Source of the DNA: Candidatus Omnitrophota bacterium
GTDB lineage: Bacteria; Omnitrophota; Gorgyraeia; Gorgyraeales; Gorgyraeaceae
NCBI GenBank assembly: GCA_018901615.1
Contig: JAHIEN010000006.1
Coordinates: 1-21,998, forward strand
DNA length: 21,998 bases
Direction: 5' to 3'
Position numbers and translations under genes: made by a program. Shown piece by piece: positions 5,590 to 12,305 of the stretch (its first letter is position 1; the number at the start of each line of letters is the position of its first letter). A model generated the notes under the pieces. That model was not told where the DNA came from and did not search any database. It was given only the letters and a program-made list of their open reading frames with translations.

Positions 5590-7299
5590 TTACACATACT
5601 CTTTAGTCTCCCTCAATATCTCCTCAATGCTCGTAATCCCTTCTTTGATCTTTCTGACCCCATCTTCTCTCAATGTCTTCATCCTGTTTTCCCTTGCCGC
5701 GTTCCTGATGACAGATAAGCTCGCGCGCTTTGCCACAAGTTCTCTTATCTTATCATTAAATATAAACAGCTCATACAGGCCTGAACGGCCTTTATACCCT
5801 GAGTCATTGCATTCTGAACAGCCTTCTCCTTTGTAAAATTTAATATCCTTTGCCTCTTCCAGAGATATGCCCAGCTCTTTAAGCTCGTTCTTTTGAGGCT
5901 CATATGGTTTTTTGCATTTTTGACAGATCATCCTTACCAGGCGCTGCGCTATGACTGCCCTCACAGTCGAGGTTATTAAAAATGGCTCTATCCTCATATC
6001 CATCAGTCTTGCCACTGCGCTTGGCGCGTCATTGGTATGCAATGTGCTGAGCACCAGGTGGCCTGTTAAGGCTGACTGGATAGCTATCTCAGCGGTTTCA
6101 GTATCCCTTATCTCCCCGACCATCAATATATCCGGGTCCTGCCTGAGCATGTGCCTGAGCGTCTTGGCAAACGTAAGGTCTATCTTGGAGTTCATCGCCA
6201 CCTGTATAATGCCTTCTATATCATACTCTACAGGGTCTTCAACAGTGATTATTTTATACTCTATCTTATTTACTTCCCTGAGGCATGAATAAAGCGTGGT
6301 GGTCTTACCGCTTCCGGTAGGCCCTGTTGTCAATATAATACCATTCGGCCGCTGGATCAGCTGTCTGAGACTGGTCTTTACATCGTCGTTCATGCCAAGT
6401 TGGTCCAATGACAGACTGACAACGTTTTTATCAAGGACCCTCATCACTATGCTCTCGCCGTAAAGAGTAGGCAGCGTAGATACTCGCAGGTCCACGCTTC
6501 TACCGCCAATGTCCAGCATGATGCGGCCATCCTGAGGCAGTCTGCTCTCAGCAACATCCAGGTTGGCCATGACCTTTACCCTGGAGCTTATCGCGAGAGA
6601 AAGATCTTTTGGCGGATGAGCGGCATCGTAACATATGCCGTCTATCCTGTATCTTATCTTATAGTCTTTTTCAAAAGGCTCGAGATGAATATCAGACGCC
6701 TTTTCCCTTATCGCGCGCAACAGGACCATATTGAGAAGTTTTACCACTGGCGCCTGCGACGCTATTTCCTTGAGCTTATCCACGTCTTTTGCGGCTGAAA
6801 CAATAGACTTGCCTGAGATCTTTTCAGCCTCATTTATCACGTCGCCAAGAGATTCGTCTTCCTCTCCGTAATAGCGTTCTATGGCCCTGCCTATGTCATC
6901 CTGTTTTGCCATGACCATCTTAATGTTCAGGCCTGTAACAAAACTCAACTCATCCGCTATTTTCATGTTTAGGGGGTCAGATACAGCGACTACCACTATG
7001 TCGCCCTTTAACCGCAGAGGGATTATACTATAAAACCTTGCGGTAGATGCCGAGATCTTATTAACCGCGTCCCTTTCGATCTTTTCCTGAGAAAGGTCGA
7101 CAAGCTCGATGCTGAGCCAGTCAGCCACTGCGCTGAGCAGCACATCCTCTTTGATATGGTCATTATCGACGAGTATCTTGAATATATTTTTACCTGTCTT
7201 TTTCTCTTCTTCTTTTGCCTCGTCAATGACCTGCATAGTCAACAATTTCTTATCTATCAGTTTTTTTAGCAACAGGTTATATTGCGTGCCGTTAGACAT
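5590..7299 (-). CDS. gspE: GspE/PilB-family secretion ATPase (second copy)
   Basis: A 569-residue hexameric ATPase of type II secretion/type IV pilus assembly. Residues 1-140 form the N-terminal MshEN/T2SSE_N-like region, with a degenerate second motif KNIFKILVDNDHIKEDVL. The catalytic core has Walker A GPTGSGKT (326-333), an Asp-box ITVEDPVEYD (351-360), Walker B ILMVGEIRD (391-399) and a His-box STLHTNDA (418-425). A tetracysteine zinc motif has Cys459/462 and Cys494/497. All catalytic residues look intact. It overlaps the preceding paralog by eight bases (7292-7299), so the two are translated together. It may power pseudopilus assembly directly or form mixed rings with the paralog. The usual neighbour gspF is not between it and gspG. 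Confidence 0.95.
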   Translation of the reverse strand: MSNGTQYNLLLKKLIDKKLLTMQVIDEAKEEEKKTGKNIFKILVDNDHIKEDVLLSAVADWLSIELVDLSQEKIERDAVNKISASTARFYSIIPLRLKGDIVVVAVSDPLNMKIADELSFVTGLNIKMVMAKQDDIGRAIERYYGEEDESLGDVINEAEKISGKSIVSAAKDVDKLKEIASQAPVVKLLNMVLLRAIREKASDIHLEPFEKDYKIRYRIDGICYDAAHPPKDLSLAISSRVKVMANLDVAESRLPQDGRIMLDIGGRSVDLRVSTLPTLYGESIVMRVLDKNVVSLSLDQLGMNDDVKTSLRQLIQRPNGIILTTGPTGSGKTTTLYSCLREVNKIEYKIITVEDPVEYDIEGIIQVAMNSKIDLTFAKTLRHMLRQDPDILMVGEIRDTETAEIAIQSALTGHLVLSTLHTNDAPSAVARLMDMRIEPFLITSTVRAVIAQRLVRMICQKCKKPYEPQKNELKELGISLEEAKDIKFYKGEGCSECNDSGYKGRSGLYELFIFNDKIRELVAKRASLSVIRNAARENRMKTLREDGVRKIKEGITSIEEILRETKEYV

Positions 7300-8950
7300 C
7301 TTGCGTAACCCTCATGACTTCCTGGACAGACGTGTATCCCCTTTTCACCTTTTCAATGCCGTCCTCCCTGAGCGTCCTCATCCCGATTTGTTTGGTCTTT
7401 TTAAGTATCTCAGAATTTGACGCGTTGTCCATGACCATCTCTCTTATCTCATCTGTCATCATAAAAAGCTCATATATACCTATGCGGCCTTTGTAACCAG
7501 TGTCGCTGCAAGCAGGGCACCCCTTACTGCTGTAAAGCTCCATGTCTTTTGCCTCTTCCGGGTTCAGAGAAAGTATCTGGCTTTCTTCTTCGGTAGGTTT
7601 GTGAGACTCCCTGCACGAAGAACACAATGTCCTTACGAGTCTCTGGGCAAGTACACCCTGGACAGTCGAGGCAACGAGATAGTTTTTTATGCCCATGTCA
7701 ACCAGCCTCGCTATCGCGCTAACAGCGTCATTAGTATGGAGCGTGCTGAATATCAGATGTCCTGTTAACGCGGATTGTACCGCTATCTGGGCAGTCTCCA
7801 TGTCTCTTATTTCCCCTACCATTATGATATCAGGCGCCTGCCTCAGCATAGACCTTAGGCCGCCAGCGAACGTGAGTCCTATCTGCGACTTGACCTGAAC
7901 CTGATTTACGCCGTCTAGCTGGTATTCAATGGGGTCCTCTATAGTGATGACCTTGCGTTCTTTTTGATTTATACGGCTGAGCGTCGCGTAAAGCGTGGTA
8001 GTCTTGCCGCTTCCGGTCGGGCCTGTTACAAGTATCATGCCGTTCGGCATGCTTATAAGTTTTTCAAACTCTTTTCTCTGGTCAGGTAAAAAGCCTATAT
8101 CCTCGAGCCCCACAAGAAAGCTTGACTTGTCGAGTATTCTCATTACAATACTCTCGCCGTGTATGCCAGGAAGGCTGGATACCCTGAGATCCAGCTCTTT
8201 TTTATCCAGAGAGATCTTTATCCTCCCGTCCTGAGGGAGCCGCTTCTCAGCAATATCCATGCCTGCCATGATCTTTATCCTGCTTAAGATAGAACCCTGC
8301 AGCCTCTTCGGAGGGGCAGGCACATCGTGCAAGACCCCGTCTATCCTGTAGCGGATCCGGAATTTATTTTCCAGAGGCTCAACATGTATATCGCTGGCCC
8401 TTTTCTTGACCGCCTCGTTTATTATAATATTCACCAGCTTTACTATTGGCGCGTCATCGCCGCCTTTTGCCTCTTTTATGCCTTCTGACACCTTTTCTAT
8501 GTCTATCCCGGGCTTTTCTTTCGCGGCGTAGAGTTCATTAAGCGCGATATCAAAATCTTTTGAACGCACCAGCTCTAATTCAACGGGTAATCCTATTATC
8601 ATTTCAAGATTATCTTCGGCTAGAAAATTTAAAGGGTCGTCGGTACCTATTACCAGCTTGTCTGTTTCCCGCTTTAAGGGCAACACCCTGTGGGCAATGG
8701 CAATATTAGATGGCAAGAGGTTCAACAGTTTTTTCTCTATGCCCTTGGGGTCCAGAGGGATGGGAAGGATCCCTGTCTGCGCGGCAAGCGTCTTGCCGAC
8801 ATTCTGGTTTGACACATACCCCAGCTTGGTCAGGATACCAGCAAAATAGGCCTTGGTCTCAACCTGCTCAAGAAGGGCCTTCTTTATCTTCTGCTCGTCC
8901 AGAAGCCCGACATTCTTAACAAGCTCTTTTATTATATCCTGCTTTCGCAT
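7292..8950 (-). CDS. gspE: GspE/PilB-family secretion ATPase (first copy)
   Basis: A 552-residue paralog of the next gene. The N-terminal region (1-140) resembles MshEN/T2SSE_N (LLDEQKIKKALLEQ, LTKLGYVSNQNVGKTLAAQTG). The motor core carries Walker A GPTGSGKT (310-317), Asp-box ITIEDPIEYQ (335-344), Walker B IIMVGEIRD (375-383), a His-box STLHTNDA (402-409), and zinc cysteines 443/446 and 478/481. I start it at ATG 8950; a TTG one codon upstream is also possible. Tandem intact ATPases in one operon recall type IV pilus systems with separate engines, but both here have extension-type features and I see no PilT-specific motif; which one drives the pseudopilins is not decidable. The gene follows larB by 21 bases. 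Confidence 0.95.
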   Translation of the reverse strand: MRKQDIIKELVKNVGLLDEQKIKKALLEQVETKAYFAGILTKLGYVSNQNVGKTLAAQTGILPIPLDPKGIEKKLLNLLPSNIAIAHRVLPLKRETDKLVIGTDDPLNFLAEDNLEMIIGLPVELELVRSKDFDIALNELYAAKEKPGIDIEKVSEGIKEAKGGDDAPIVKLVNIIINEAVKKRASDIHVEPLENKFRIRYRIDGVLHDVPAPPKRLQGSILSRIKIMAGMDIAEKRLPQDGRIKISLDKKELDLRVSSLPGIHGESIVMRILDKSSFLVGLEDIGFLPDQRKEFEKLISMPNGMILVTGPTGSGKTTTLYATLSRINQKERKVITIEDPIEYQLDGVNQVQVKSQIGLTFAGGLRSMLRQAPDIIMVGEIRDMETAQIAVQSALTGHLIFSTLHTNDAVSAIARLVDMGIKNYLVASTVQGVLAQRLVRTLCSSCRESHKPTEEESQILSLNPEEAKDMELYSSKGCPACSDTGYKGRIGIYELFMMTDEIREMVMDNASNSEILKKTKQIGMRTLREDGIEKVKRGYTSVQEVMRVTQDV

Positions 8951-8971
8951 CAATCTCGCAGCCTTTATTCA

Positions 8972-9748
8972 TTATTTATTGATCAGTGAGGCAAAGTATC
9001 CCGCGCCAAAGCCATTATCTATATTTACCACTGTAACTCCTGGCGAACAGCAATTCATCATAGTCAATAGCGGCGCTATGCCTTTAAAACTCGAGCCGTA
9101 ACCCACGCTCGTAGGCACGGCTATTACAGGGTTTTCTGTAAGGCCTGCCACAAAACTCGCAAGCGCGCCTTCCATGCCAGCAACCACTATGATCACATTG
9201 GCGCTTGAAATATCATTCAGCCTGTCAAACAGCCTGTGTATACCTGCTACGCCGACATCGTAAACTGCCTTTACCCTGTTTCCCATGATCTCAAGGGTCA
9301 ACCTTGCCTCTTCAGCCACAGGCATATCGCTTGTGCCAGCTGTAAGTATCAGCACGGTCTTTTTGCTTTTTGGCTCTTGTTTCTTCGCGTAGATTATCCT
9401 GGCCAGTTCATTATATTTCAAAAAAGCGAACTCTTTTTTTAAATAGTCGGCTAGGTCTTTGCTTGCGCGGGTCAAAAAGACCTGGCCGTTTCTCTTTATT
9501 ATTTCCCTTAAGATTTTTTTTATCTGCGCGGGCGTCTTGCCTTCGCAATAGACAACCTCGCCTAATCCCTTGCGAAGCAGCCTGTGGTGGTCTATCTTGG
9601 CGAATTTTAGATCCTTATATGGCAGACCTTTCAGGGCCTTGAATGCGAGGGCCGGAGTAATCTTATGCGTAGCTAAGTCTTTAAGAAGTTTTTTTATAGA
9701 TTTTTGAGAATCCAAGAGATGCCTCGTCGCGGAGCTTACCCTGGGCAT
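8972..9748 (-). CDS. larB: LarB-type nickel-pincer cofactor biosynthesis protein
   Basis: A 258-residue protein of the LarB family, related to PurE (AIR carboxylase). Typical motifs: an N-terminal helical part with KIDHHRLLRKGLGEVVYCEGKT (about 55-76), GTSDMPVAEEA (138-148), YDVGVAGIHRL (163-173), VAGMEGALASFVAGL (about 189-203), PVIAVPTSVGYGSSFKG (207-223), NCCSPGVTVVNIDNGFGAGY (232-251). In the known pathway LarB carboxylates and hydrolyses nicotinic acid adenine dinucleotide, the first step to the nickel pincer cofactor of lactate racemase and related enzymes. LarC and LarE, needed for the later steps, are not in the window. The gene sits in the same run as the bactofilin and secretion genes, 13 bases after the HTH-membrane gene; no functional link is evident. 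Confidence 0.93.
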   Translation of the reverse strand: MPRVSSATRHLLDSQKSIKKLLKDLATHKITPALAFKALKGLPYKDLKFAKIDHHRLLRKGLGEVVYCEGKTPAQIKKILREIIKRNGQVFLTRASKDLADYLKKEFAFLKYNELARIIYAKKQEPKSKKTVLILTAGTSDMPVAEEARLTLEIMGNRVKAVYDVGVAGIHRLFDRLNDISSANVIIVVAGMEGALASFVAGLTENPVIAVPTSVGYGSSFKGIAPLLTMMNCCSPGVTVVNIDNGFGAGYFASLINK

Positions 9749-9761
9749 AGTCCGAAGCCCC

Positions 9762-10055
9762 TCATTTAAATATAAAATATAAAATAACCACTATGATGGA
9801 TAAAGTAAAGATGTAAAAATCATTAAAATAAAAAAAATCCTTTGCCCTGTCTGTGAAGCTCACTGAATATCCGCGGCGCGCGTCAGGATAAGACTTGCGG
9901 CCATAGGTATTAAGGTCATCTATTCTATACCTGGTATAGATCCCCCCGATCTTGTAAGACGGTATTGCGTCCTCGCTTGTCAGCCTTTCTATCTCGCTCT
10001 CGGCTATACCAAGATAATCCGCCGCCTCTTTTGCGGTCAAAAATTTTTTCATCAT
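9762..10055 (-). CDS. Small HTH protein with C-terminal membrane segment
   Basis: A 97-residue protein. Residues 5-50 are an excisionase/MerR-type helix-turn-helix (HTH_17): FLTAKEAADYLGIAESEIERL, then SYKIGGIYTRYRIDDLNTY, where the winged end normally reads a YKxGxxxR pattern. Residues 51-74 are polar and basic. Residues 75-97 form one hydrophobic segment (FYFNDFYIFTLSIIVVILYF) ending in Lys. It would be a C-tail-anchored inner-membrane protein with its DNA-binding-type domain in the cytoplasm. It follows the bactofilin-HTH gene by five bases, and its ribosome-binding region overlaps that gene's stop. Both contain the same HTH type, so a joint role in linking polymer, DNA or partner protein to the membrane is inferred. 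I know no named family for it. Confidence 0.85.
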   Translation of the reverse strand: MMKKFLTAKEAADYLGIAESEIERLTSEDAIPSYKIGGIYTRYRIDDLNTYGRKSYPDARRGYSVSFTDRAKDFFYFNDFYIFTLSIIVVILYFIFK

Positions 10056-10060
10056 AGGAT

Positions 10061-10582
10061 CTATTTCCCTTGCTCTTTAGCTATCCACTCGTCTATCATG
10101 CCCCTGTTAAATTTCCAGTCATTGCCTTCTTTATAGGCTGGGATCTTTCCGGAATCAGCCCAGTCCAGTATATTGGATATCTCGACCTCCAGGTACTTGG
10201 CAAGCTGATCCGCGTTAAACGTATTCATCCTCTGGTCAGAAAAACGTCCCTTCATCTGACATTTTCCCTGTAGTACAGCTCCTGATTCAATGCTCAATAC
10301 AGGCGTAACAATGTCCCCGACCACATGAGCGCGCGAAAGCATCTGGAGGCTCTTCTGGGCCGTAATATTTCCAGTGATCTTTCCCTCCACTATTATCTCT
10401 TCGCCGTTTATGTCTGCCTGTACCGTAGCGTTCTCGCCTATAATAAGGCTGCCCTTGGTATCCAGTCTGCCATCAAATTTGCCGTTGATCCTGAGATTCA
10501 CAGGATCCTTAAAGGCCAAGGTGCCCTGCATACTGGCATCCACATCCAGTATTTTCTGATCTGTCCTGTCTTTACGAGACAT
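10061..10582 (-). CDS. Bactofilin fused to a C-terminal helix-turn-helix domain
   Basis: A 173-residue fusion. Residues 14-112 are a bactofilin (polymer-forming cytoskeletal) beta-helix: regular strands INGKFDGRLDTKGSLIIGEN, ADINGEEIIVEGKITGNITA, HVVGDIVTPVLSIESGAVLQ, and KCQMKG. Residues 120-172 are an excisionase-type HTH: FNADQLAKYLEVEISNILDW, then GKIPAYKEGNDWKFNRGMIDEWI, matching the usual pattern of a tyrosine/lysine-glycine wing followed by DEWL-like helix. Bactofilins normally end in short unstructured tails. The fusion suggests filaments displaying DNA- or protein-binding domains. The start is set by a perfect AAAGGAGG five bases before the ATG. It is the first gene after a 196-base gap and is coupled to the HTH-membrane gene. 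Domain calls are by motif; binding partner unknown. Confidence 0.9.
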   Translation of the reverse strand: MSRKDRTDQKILDVDASMQGTLAFKDPVNLRINGKFDGRLDTKGSLIIGENATVQADINGEEIIVEGKITGNITAQKSLQMLSRAHVVGDIVTPVLSIESGAVLQGKCQMKGRFSDQRMNTFNADQLAKYLEVEISNILDWADSGKIPAYKEGNDWKFNRGMIDEWIAKEQGK

Positions 10583-10587
10583 ATGCC

Positions 10588-10595
10588 CCTCCTTT
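10588..10595 (-). promoter_or_regulatory. Strong Shine-Dalgarno for the bactofilin-HTH gene
   Basis: AAAGGAGG on the minus strand, five bases before ATG 10582, is a full match to the anti-Shine-Dalgarno sequence. Stronger than at most genes here, it suggests abundant translation and fixes the start. Confidence 0.8.
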
Positions 10596-10600
10596 GATGA

Positions 10601-10649
10601 GCACTTGACTTACGGAACGAACGTAGTGAGTGAACGTAAGTCAATGTGC
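10601..10649. repeat. Hairpin repeat, GCAC...ACTTACG family (copy 1)
   Basis: TTGACTTACG (10605-10614) pairs perfectly with 10635-10644, and GCAC/GTGC pair outside it after a one-base bulge. It lies just upstream of the bactofilin ribosome-binding site. The same outer words recur in the hairpin at 18490-18530. An imperfect inverted repeat (ATTAACCCC..GTAAC) follows at about 10651-10700. Confidence 0.75.
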
Positions 10650-10769
10650 GAATTAACCCCGAGTAACCAGAGTTTTATATCTAGTTACGAGGGGTAATGT
10701 TTTCTTCTGTATATCTCAAGCTATGCAATATCATAAATAATGCATACAGCTTAAAGGGTGGAATCAAAC

Positions 10770-10790
10770 TCGTCCGCTTCAGGCGGACGA
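10770..10790 (-). terminator. Hairpin spanning the mgtC stop codon; weak terminator candidate
   Basis: TCGTCCGC (10770-10777) pairs with 10783-10790 around a five-base loop that contains the TGA stop of the MgtC-like gene. On the minus strand the stem is followed by GTTTGATT, too short a T-run for confident termination. The stem codes the last residues (NSSA), as if a repeat had inserted at the gene end. Confidence 0.35.
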
Positions 10791-11222
10791 ATTAAATTTT
10801 CCCTCTATAGGAAGTTTTCTCAGTATATACAACGCCGCGAGCACAATAAAGGTCGCCGCAAAAGCAGCCACATGAAACCCACAACCCACTGCAAGTCCTA
10901 CACCTGAAATCGTCCACAGGCTTGCCGCTGTGGTAAGGCCTGTAACTGATGTGTCTGACCGTATTATGGTCCCGGCGCCCAAGAACCCGATACCAGTTAT
11001 TACGCCTGCCGCTATCCTGGCCGGATCAACAGTGGCCATGCCTGCGTATAGCTCAAATATATGTATAGAGGTCAGCATGATCAATGTAGAGCCGACGCAG
11101 ACAAGTATGTGAGTCCTAAAACCAGCTATCTTCTTATTATGCCTTTCTCTCTCAAATCCGACGAGACCTCCTAACACTGCTCCTGCTACAAGCCTTAATA
11201 TTATCTGGGAGTTAGTAAGCAT
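10779..11222 (-). CDS. MgtC/SapB-family membrane protein
   Basis: A 147-residue protein, equal to the conserved transmembrane domain of MgtC without the C-terminal ACT-like domain. Motifs: LRLVAGAVLGGLVGFERE (about 9-26), the invariant AGFRTHILVCVGSTLIML (33-50), ARIAAGVITGIGFLGAGTII (about 68-87) and VTGLTTAASLW (91-101). About four hydrophobic segments are visible. MgtC proteins affect magnesium starvation survival and ATP synthase activity in pathogens; in other bacteria the role is unclear. An open frame extends upstream to 11276, but its extra residues (MFEVKPRT) are coded by a palindrome, whereas ATG 11222 is preceded by AGGAAAGAGGTG, so I start it there. No magnesium-responsive leader is recognisable. 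Confidence 0.9.
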   Translation of the reverse strand: MLTNSQIILRLVAGAVLGGLVGFERERHNKKIAGFRTHILVCVGSTLIMLTSIHIFELYAGMATVDPARIAAGVITGIGFLGAGTIIRSDTSVTGLTTAASLWTISGVGLAVGCGFHVAAFAATFIVLAALYILRKLPIEGKFNSSA

Positions 11223-11225
11223 ATG

Positions 11226-11237
11226 CACCTCTTTCCT
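11226..11237 (-). promoter_or_regulatory. Ribosome-binding site deciding the mgtC start
   Basis: AGGAAAGAGGTG on the minus strand ends three bases before ATG 11222. It supports that start over the in-frame ATG at 11276, which lies in the palindrome. Confidence 0.65.
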
Positions 11238-11250
11238 TAATGTACTGCTT

Positions 11251-11304
11251 AATGTTCGAGGCTTAACCTCGAACATGAGTGTTCGAGGTTAAGCCTCGAA
11301 CATT
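11251..11304. repeat. Perfect 25-bp inverted repeat made of two self-palindromic arms
   Basis: Left arm 11251-11275 and right arm 11280-11304 are exact reverse complements with a four-base spacer TGAG. Each arm is itself nearly palindromic (TGTTCGAGG...CCTCGAACA), so the element can form one long or two short hairpins. It separates tsaD from the mgtC-like gene. No T-tract on either side. Confidence 0.92.
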
Positions 11305-11309
11305 CATTC

Positions 11310-12293
11310 TTACTCCAACACTGTTATATCAAGTCCTGCCACGATCCCTTTTTTATAGAGCCTGTAAGCCAGGCCTGCTATCATTGCCGCGTTATCCGAG
11401 CATAATTCCACGGGAGGAAAATTTACGCTTATGTTCTTCGCCGAGGCCTCAAACGCGAACATCTCCCTGAGTCTTGAATTAGCGCTGACCCCTCCGCCTA
11501 CAACCAGGGTATTTAACTTATATTGCTCAAGGGCCTTCAGACAATTTCTGACAACAACCTTCAAGGCATTTTCCTGAAAACTCGCCACGATATCAGATAT
11601 TTCCTGAGCCCCTATTGAATCCTGAGACCTTATATGATAAAGCACTGCTGTCTTTATGCCGCTGAAACTGAAATCAAGGCCATTGTCAACAGGCCTGCAT
11701 GTAAATTTTATGGCCATGGGATTTCCTTTTCTGGCAAGCCTATCTATTACAGGCCCTCCTGGATACCCCAATCCGAGCATCTTTGCCACTTTGTCATACG
11801 CCTCGCCAATCGCGTCATCGAGCGTATCGCTCAGAGTAATGGATCTATCAAAATCCTCGACCAGCAAGATCCGCGTATGCCCTCCTGATACAACAAGGCC
11901 TATAAACGGAAACTTCGGGTCGCTTTGTCCTATCAAGGCTGAATATATATGAGCGCTTACATGGTCAACAGCCACCAGCGGGATATCAAGACCATACGCC
12001 ATGGCCTTTGCGCATGAAATGCCTGAAAGGAGCGCGCCCACAAGGCCCGGGCCTTGAGTTACGGCAATCGCCTCTATATCAGCTATGCCAACGCCAGCCT
12101 TACGCAAAGAACTATTGATCACCCTGTCTATATTTTCAACATGATGCCTTGTGGCTATTTCAGGGACCACGCCTCCGAACCTGGCGTGATATCTTAGGCT
12201 CGAAGAAATAATATTAGACAGGATCTCTTTTCCATCTTTTACAACGCTTGCCGCTGTCTCATCACAGGAAGTCTCGATGCCCAATATAAGCAT
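11310..12293 (-). CDS. tsaD: tRNA N6-adenosine threonylcarbamoyltransferase TsaD
   Basis: A 327-residue protein of the Kae1/TsaD family. It transfers the threonylcarbamoyl group made by TsaC to A37 of ANN-decoding tRNAs, working with TsaB and TsaE. Visible: ILGIETSCDETAASVV (3-18), the metal-binding HVSAH (about 110-114), the phosphate/nucleotide loop VVSGGHTRILLV (about 132-143), DDAIGEAYDKVAKMLGLGYPGGP (about 156-178), FSFSGIKTAVLY (about 209-220), and VVGGGVSANSRLREM (about 265-279). Full length and without lesions. It starts 12 bases after the ctpA stop. tsaB and tsaE are not in the window. Confidence 0.97.
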   Translation of the reverse strand: MLILGIETSCDETAASVVKDGKEILSNIISSSLRYHARFGGVVPEIATRHHVENIDRVINSSLRKAGVGIADIEAIAVTQGPGLVGALLSGISCAKAMAYGLDIPLVAVDHVSAHIYSALIGQSDPKFPFIGLVVSGGHTRILLVEDFDRSITLSDTLDDAIGEAYDKVAKMLGLGYPGGPVIDRLARKGNPMAIKFTCRPVDNGLDFSFSGIKTAVLYHIRSQDSIGAQEISDIVASFQENALKVVVRNCLKALEQYKLNTLVVGGGVSANSRLREMFAFEASAKNISVNFPPVELCSDNAAMIAGLAYRLYKKGIVAGLDITVLE

Positions 12294-12305
12294 AACACAT
12301 TAAGG

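Noticed and set aside
11223..11276. N-terminal extension of the MgtC-like protein from ATG 11276
   Set aside because: The extra residues are coded by a palindromic repeat; ATG 11222 has a good ribosome-binding site.
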